Source: Salvia splendens
Lineage: Eukaryota > Streptophyta > Magnoliopsida > Lamiales > Lamiaceae
DNA length: 64,000 bases
Assembly: GCF_004379255.2 (NCBI RefSeq)
Contig: NC_056042.1
Location: 17,531,901-17,595,900 of the forward strand
Direction of reading: 5' to 3'
Positions 59,094-64,000 of the stretch are shown here, in pieces. The notes under the pieces are model-generated. The model saw only the letters and a program-made list of their open reading frames with translations, ran no database searches and was not told the origin of the DNA. Positions within the stretch are counted from its first letter, which is position 1; the number at the start of each line of letters is the position of its first letter. The position numbers and the translations under genes were made by a program.

Positions 59094-60395
59094 TTAATCG
59101 AAGAACCCCCCTCCCATTCTTGGGAACCCTAGCCGCATCGCCCCTCCCATTCTTGGAAGCTCTAGCGCCGTCGTCCGGTAGCCGCTGACGTTGGGTGTCG
59201 GTTTTGTACCTTCTGACCAAGACTTGACCACCGATGCAGACGCCATGGCCTGTGGTTCGTCGTTGCCTCCTCGGGGTTTGTTCTCTCCATTTACGGCTGA
59301 CGGAGGAACGATGTTGCCCCCCGATTGATCTCCGGCGTAGGTAGCTCTTTCCCCAACAGCCATGGATGCCCGGCCTCTGATTCCTCCTCGATTCAAACTT
59401 CGGTGGGCTCTTGCCTTCTTCATCTCCTCCCACCACTCCGGATACCCGTGTATCAAGAAACAGGTATCCTTCGTGTGTTTCTTTCTCCCACAATGTGTAC
59501 AGACGAGCTTGCTCTTATCTTCGTCCTTCCGATTTATCTGAAATTCGGAGGGTTGTTGGTTGTTCCGGTTTCTGTCGATTGCACTGAGGCCAATTCCAAT
59601 TCCGGACTCCTTAGCTTCGGTCTTGGATGAACGAATGTTGGCGTTGACTGCCTCTCGCCTTATCATGCCATAGGCTGTTCTCACCGATGGGAGTGGATCC
59701 TTGTTCAGGATTTCTCTCTTGATGGCATCGTACCGATCATCGAGTGCCCACAAAAATTGGTAGACTCTGTGCCTTTGGGTGATTTGATTATACCTTTCGA
59801 TGCTTGATGGGGTGTCAAAAGGATTTGGATCGCGACTGTCGATGGATAGCCACAGATCCTGAAATTTTTGCCATAATGCCTCTAACGCCATTTCTCCTTG
59901 CTTCATTCCGTATGCTTGTCGATGCAGGTTCGAGACTTGGAACGGATTTGCGCCGCTTCCGTAGGTAGTGGCCAGTCCTTCCCACAGATCTCTGGCCGTC
60001 TTGTACTGTGAGACTTCATTCACAAGGCTGGCCTCGATATTGTTTATGATCCAGTTAAAACAGCAATGATCGCGTTGCTGCCATACCGGATAGATTGGAT
60101 CGGTAATCGGCGGGGGGTCTGAAACTCCAGCGATGTGAGACGTCAGGCCCTTCCCTCCGATGGCCCGTTCCATCAGATTTACCCATAGCGGGTAGTTGTC
60201 TCCGTCCAGCTTGTTTTTCTGGTTGATGTCCCCCAACGATTCTGGTTGTGGGGATGGCCGGTTTGGTGGTTTGGAGTTGGTTGTCATCATCTGTATAAGT
60301 TCCGCAAATTGTGCGGCTGACAGATAGATGGAGCTGTTATTGACGGTGGTTATGGTGTTGTTTGAGTCGGTTTCGGTTTGGTCAGTTTCTGACAT
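59094..60395 (-). CDS. Copia E gag, intact ORF
   Basis: 433 residues, capsid-type protein that packages element RNA. N-terminal AQFAELIQMMTTN; the copia gag domain from LDGDNYPLWVNLMERAI (residues about 63-79) through RDHCCFNWIINNIEASL, TARDLWEGLATTYG and RVYQFLWALDDRYDAIKREIL; a zinc knuckle CTHCGRKKHTKDTC (residues about 302-315) followed by GYPEWWEEMKK. The C-terminus is low-complexity. The ATG at 60395 is the first after the primer site (60502-60491), about 95 bases on. Pol would start in another frame near 59180. This is the only uninterrupted transposon gene of good length in the window. Confidence 0.85.
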   Translation of the reverse strand: MSETDQTETDSNNTITTVNNSSIYLSAAQFAELIQMMTTNSKPPNRPSPQPESLGDINQKNKLDGDNYPLWVNLMERAIGGKGLTSHIAGVSDPPPITDPIYPVWQQRDHCCFNWIINNIEASLVNEVSQYKTARDLWEGLATTYGSGANPFQVSNLHRQAYGMKQGEMALEALWQKFQDLWLSIDSRDPNPFDTPSSIERYNQITQRHRVYQFLWALDDRYDAIKREILNKDPLPSVRTAYGMIRREAVNANIRSSKTEAKESGIGIGLSAIDRNRNNQQPSEFQINRKDEDKSKLVCTHCGRKKHTKDTCFLIHGYPEWWEEMKKARAHRSLNRGGIRGRASMAVGERATYAGDQSGGNIVPPSAVNGENKPRGGNDEPQAMASASVVKSWSEGTKPTPNVSGYRTTALELPRMGGAMRLGFPRMGGGFFD

Positions 60396-60490
60396 CGTTT
60401 GTTGCTGGTTTTTGCAGGTTTACAAAGGTCGGGAAAGGTATTTTCGGGACAATGATGATAATTTTCTGAGTCCCAAGCAAGACCAAACCT

Positions 60491-60502
60491 GCTCTGATAC
60501 CA
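60491..60502 (-). promoter_or_regulatory. Copia E primer binding site
   Basis: Minus strand TGGTATCAGAGC directly follows the 5' LTR end. Confidence 0.88.
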
Positions 60503-60818
60503 TCTTAACGATGGTAATCGAGAGATGCGGAACACGTATTGATCGACATTGGGAACACAGAGAATTGGGAGTAGAAGGTTTTGTGTATATTGCTTAATTG
60601 TACAATGATGGAGTAGAAGGTTTTGTGTATATTGCTTAATTGTACAATGATTTACAGCCCCAAATATATAGGGAGGATTATTAGCTATCTATGGAAATTG
60701 TATCAAACTATTCTAAGCAATAATATTCATTATTATTCTTTACATAATTTCAATGATTGCCTCAATCTTCTCCTTCCATTGATCGAGCTAATTTCTCCCT
60801 TGATTTGCTACTTTGACA
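60503..60818 (-). mobile_element. Copia E 5' LTR, 316 bp
   Basis: Carries a 41-base tandem copy (GAGTAGAAGGTTTTGTGTAT and onward, at about 60569 and 60610) and a TATA-like box TATATATT at 60664-60671, both absent from the 3' LTR. Confidence 0.88.
60664..60671 (-). promoter_or_regulatory. TATA box of copia E 5' LTR
   Basis: Minus strand CCTATATATTTGGGG, about 150 bases into the LTR, the expected U3/R position. Confidence 0.55.
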
Positions 60819-60823
60819 ATCAG
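60819..60823. repeat. Target-site duplication ATCAG of copia E, right
   Basis: Pairs with 55262-55266. Confidence 0.82.
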
Positions 60824-61765
60824 AAAGTGATGGGACACCACTGAAATATGCATGGAGTTTTGAAGTACCAGATCTTCGACGTTGAACTACAGTTTTCTTG
60901 ACGCAGACGGTTTGAGACGTCCTTTTGTTGTTGGGCTTGAGCTAAGTTTTCAAGAAGTATTCTAAAGAGTTTCGTCCTCTCCTTGTCGACGGCCGACGAG
61001 ACGCATCCACCAACATGATAGGGAACAAATGACAGGGTTCGAGACCATATAGAGCATGAAACAACAGTATTTGAAGGCCCGAGAGATATAGCTTTTGTTC
61101 AATGCATATTTGTCCCATGCAAAGAGGTGTTAGGAGTATATACTCTACTGAAAAACATGTTTTATGCTGCTTTGTATTGTACATATTTTTCTTTGTTTTA
61201 TGGACAGAAATTTATTTATCACATGGTTTGTTAGTTATCGGCAGACTTATGGTTATAGAAGATTTATAATCGACATTTTGTAAATTAATAATTAACGAAT
61301 ATTCTGAACCTATATAAATATGGACAATATTGTGAACGGTTGCTAGTATTAATCTAAAGTCCCTTCTTATCTAAAATGACTAATGAGAATGGATATAACA
61401 TCCATCACACAATGTTAATTATATGCTACTTTGACTTGTCGTGGGAGTTTTTTTATTTCCCAATACCATGTCATCTTGGATAACAGTGATAATCAACATA
61501 CGAGAACTACTAGTATTCTTACTTTATAGGATATTTTCTCGGTACACCGGAGCTGATATTTTCCAAGAGATTCTAATCAAGGTTTTATTTTACATAAACC
61601 TTGCTAGTTATAATTTATTCCAATACAATAAATAAAGGCAAATCAGAACTCTTAGCACTATCTCAAAAATGAAATTCATTGCATTAAGATAATCAACAAA
61701 CTTAATGAATTAAAGTATACTAGAATATCTAAACACAGGAAAGGAGTTAAATTAAAAATTGTTTA
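60824..61765. other. Unassigned intergenic DNA
   Basis: Continues the sequence interrupted by copia E. No ORF with recognisable similarity; the minus frame 61184-60942 (80 codons) matches nothing I know. AT-rich from 61190. Confidence 0.5.
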
Positions 61766-61767
61766 TA

Positions 61768-61950
61768 CTGCCTCCATCCCGCATTAACTGTATTTACTTT
61801 TCTACATTCATTTTATAAAAATGATGATAAATAGTTAAGGTCGAAAAATAATAAAATAAGAGAGGGAATAAGGTAAAGAAGAGTCTTCTTTACATTATTC
61901 TCTCTCTTACTTTACTATTTCCACTTTAACTATTTATTATTTCTTTTCGT
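61768..61950. mobile_element. Foldback MITE, partial
   Basis: Left end TA then CTGCCTCCATCCCGCATTAA is Stowaway-like. Arms 61829-61882 and 61884-61936 are inverted repeats of about 54 bases with roughly 80% match (AAGGTAAAGAAGA against TCTTCTTTACATT at the loop). The right terminal repeat is not recognisable. Confidence 0.55.
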
Positions 61951-64000
61951 GCGATCGTACATCCGTGTCTAGTTGCTCGGTTAGCTTAAATCTTTACGAT
62001 TTCCACGTCAAGTAGCTAGATTTATATTTCTAGTCAAGTAGTTAAAACTTAGCCCTCATCTTATAGTAAAGCGCGGCAGCAGCCAACCTCTTTTTCCTTC
62101 CAAAACGTCTTGTCCACACAAACAACACACGAATAGCCCTCCATCCTAGTGGGATCCAATCCTTACTTCCCTTTGCTAACTAATAGTATTGTGGGTAAAG
62201 GTTTTGATAACGCTTGGAATGCACGTCCAACGACACGATGCTAAGTCTAGGAGAGTCTACTCGACCTGCGTAGGGAGTCTACTTGATCAAGTCCACGCTT
62301 TATATATTTTTTTATCATTTATGTGTAAACGTGCGTGGGTGTATTCTCCAAGCAGCACATCAAATGGCGCTAGTGCCGAGTATGGATTGTGTTATCTTAT
62401 TTGTGATTAGGATGTTTGGTGTACATAATTGTTAATAGTTTTATTTTCTGTTTTAGTTTATGAGCACCAGGCCAAGGTTTGGGTAGTCGAGAAACAAACT
62501 TAGTCGAAGGGACACGGAGCCAAGGTGGCAGAGGATAGAGGAGACGAGCCCTGTCACCACCAGATTAGGATTTACTACGTCCGACTGTTCGGAGTTAAGC
62601 TCGGGAAGTCAGGAAAAAATCGGCACACCAGGGAAGAGTGAGCCCAAGTCACTGTCGGGAACAGAGTAAGAAGAACCAGCCATAATGGAAGCAGTTCCTG
62701 ACCAAGATCCAAAGATTGGATCATTGAATGCTCATGTGAATCACGAGCCAGCTCAAGCCATAGTTGTAACTCTAGAGCAGTCAACCATTGTGGTGAAGAG
62801 TGGTAACCCATATGAGATCTTGCATGAGTTCTGCAAATTGTGGGATCCAAATGAGTGTTTTGTACATTGGTTACTAGTCAGTTTGATGTGTTTAAGCAAT
62901 TATATGTGCAAACAAGTTGCTCAGTATGTAGGAAATGGATTGAATTGTCTACGCGTTTCTTTATTTCGTTTCCTCATTTGAGTCCTCTTGTTAAGTTGGT
63001 AGGATATCGCATATATCTATTTTGAGCATTTCTTTCCCTTCGGGCCACTTTAGATAGTGATCCGTTTTTTTCAATAACTATCGTAGTTAATTCTTAACCC
63101 ACAAATTGCGTGGTAGCAGCCAACCTAGGTGGATGTCAAAATTTAATCAAGTAATTTTGTTTACAAAATTTACTCATTGAGAAATATTCTCGAGCAAAAC
63201 CAGAAAAAAAAAATACGAATTGAAACTGAGAGGAAGCAATATTTACAGAAAAAAATGAGGAATTGGATATCGATGGAGTGAGAATAAATACTGGGTATTG
63301 TTGCAACGCAGTGAATCATGAATCTACGTTTGTAAACCATGGAAATTAGAAAAAAGAAAAAAATTGAAAGTGAGAAAAATGGAAAAGGATAAAAAAAAGA
63401 ACTAGAGAAGAGGCACTCTCTATTTCTGACGGTACAACAAATTAGTTGAAAGAAGGAACAAGAATAGGGAATTTGATACGAATAGAAGAAAGTCATGAAA
63501 GAGAATGGATGATGAAGAAACGTGAAGATAGGAAAAAATGGTGGAATGGAGAGATGGATTGAAGAGAGAGACGGCCAGGAGAGAGAACAAAATTGAGAAA
63601 TACTATGTAATTTCAATTTCAAAATAATTAAAAATTCACAATTGACATCTTAATCTAATCAAAATCACAATTAAAAAGTTGACCGTTAAAAATTAAAGGA
63701 ACAGTTAGTTTTGGACCGATTGTGATCCAAGTTGAAATGTTCAGGATGCAAAAATTCAAAAGATAATGTCCAGGATCAAAATCATAAAATGGGCATGTGT
63801 TCAGCACCAATTTTGGCCTTCGCTCTTTAACAAGCATATTTTTATGTGGGTTTTGATTTTGCATTCCAGCCCGTGATGAATGTTTGAGTTGCTGAGAGTA
63901 TTTATTCATACTTTCAATAATAATTTACGTGGTTAAGTGGCAGAGGGAAATTTTCTATTGAAATGAAATAATGCGTGCCCGACGAATTCTACTGTATAAT
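61951..64000. other. Unassigned DNA, no supported gene
   Basis: Slightly more complex sequence at 62430-62960 includes a plus-strand frame from 62685 (VVKSGNPYEILHEFCKLWDPNE) that faintly recalls the end of a plant LINE ORF1, but nothing else supports it. 63170-63600 is A-rich purine DNA. 63660-63840 looks like a dispersed repeat (TTCAGGATGCAAAAATTCAA), with no partner in the window. GCAGCAGCCAACCT near 62077 recurs as GTAGCAGCCAACCT at 63114. Confidence 0.4.

Larger units (their letters stand above)
55267..60818 (-). mobile_element. Copia element E, complete and recent
   Basis: A 5.55-kb Ty1/Copia element on the minus strand: 5' LTR 60818-60503, primer site, intact gag ORF, broken pol (protease, integrase, RT, RNase H), polypurine tract, 3' LTR 55497-55267. 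A 5-bp duplication ATCAG lies at 55262-55266 and 60819-60823. In shared positions the two LTRs differ by about two bases. LTRs start TGTCAAAG and end TTAAGA in place of the usual CA. Confidence 0.9.

Noticed and set aside
62685..62981. 98-codon ORF resembling the end of a LINE ORF1
   Set aside because: Only a short phrase is suggestive; no RT, endonuclease, poly-A tail or target duplication nearby.
63170..63622. 150-codon minus-strand ORF rich in F, S and I
   Set aside because: It arises from A-rich purine DNA on the plus strand; no domain or codon signature.

Overview
This is nuclear DNA of a flowering plant. The evidence is a spliced sterol-glucosyltransferase-type gene with plant-like introns, Stowaway-type MITEs with TA target duplications, and a dense nest of plant retrotransposons (Athila-type and chromovirus Ty3/Gypsy, Ty1/Copia, and an L1-like LINE with RNase H). 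I cannot name the species. The only gene I can support as a host gene lies at 49.4-53.6 kb on the minus strand; nearly everything else is transposon sequence in various states of decay.

Layout. 0-2.3 kb: an LTR scrap and a probable Athila-like 3' end with LTR (+). 2.3-14.2 kb: a minus-strand copia element (5' LTR 12763-14229, primer site, long leader, gag-protease), whose gag is split by a 7.5-kb LINE (3451-10935, 19-bp target duplication). 14.2-16.3 kb: a broken Athila-type pol (+) abutting that copia LTR. 16.3-17.2 kb: a chromovirus LTR fragment (D). 17.2-38.9 kb: chromovirus B (+), whose 5' LTR is split by a complete, young chromovirus A (17210-29563, minus, 2.9-kb LTRs, TGTAG duplication). 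38.9-46.8 kb: chromovirus C (minus), related to B and lying opposite to it. 46.8-49.3 kb: LTR scraps and one MITE. 49.4-53.6 kb: the glucosyltransferase gene, 11 exons, 460 residues. 53.8-54.7 kb: two more MITEs. 55.27-60.82 kb: a complete young copia (E, minus) with an ATCAG duplication. 60.8-64 kb: mostly unassigned AT-rich DNA with one foldback MITE.

How the parts relate. A, B and C share chromovirus pol, related leaders and a conserved LTR block about 650 bp from the LTR 3' end in A, C and D. Only A keeps gag. B and C lack gag and the N-terminal protease at the same breakpoint, so they look like members of a gag-less lineage that would need proteins supplied in trans. None of A, B, C or E retains a recognisable protease active site. 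The order of insertion can be read directly: LINE after copia, A after B, C into a copia LTR, E last into unassigned DNA. No RNA genes, CRISPR arrays or bacterial-type features were seen. All splice sites, domain calls and identities were read by eye.
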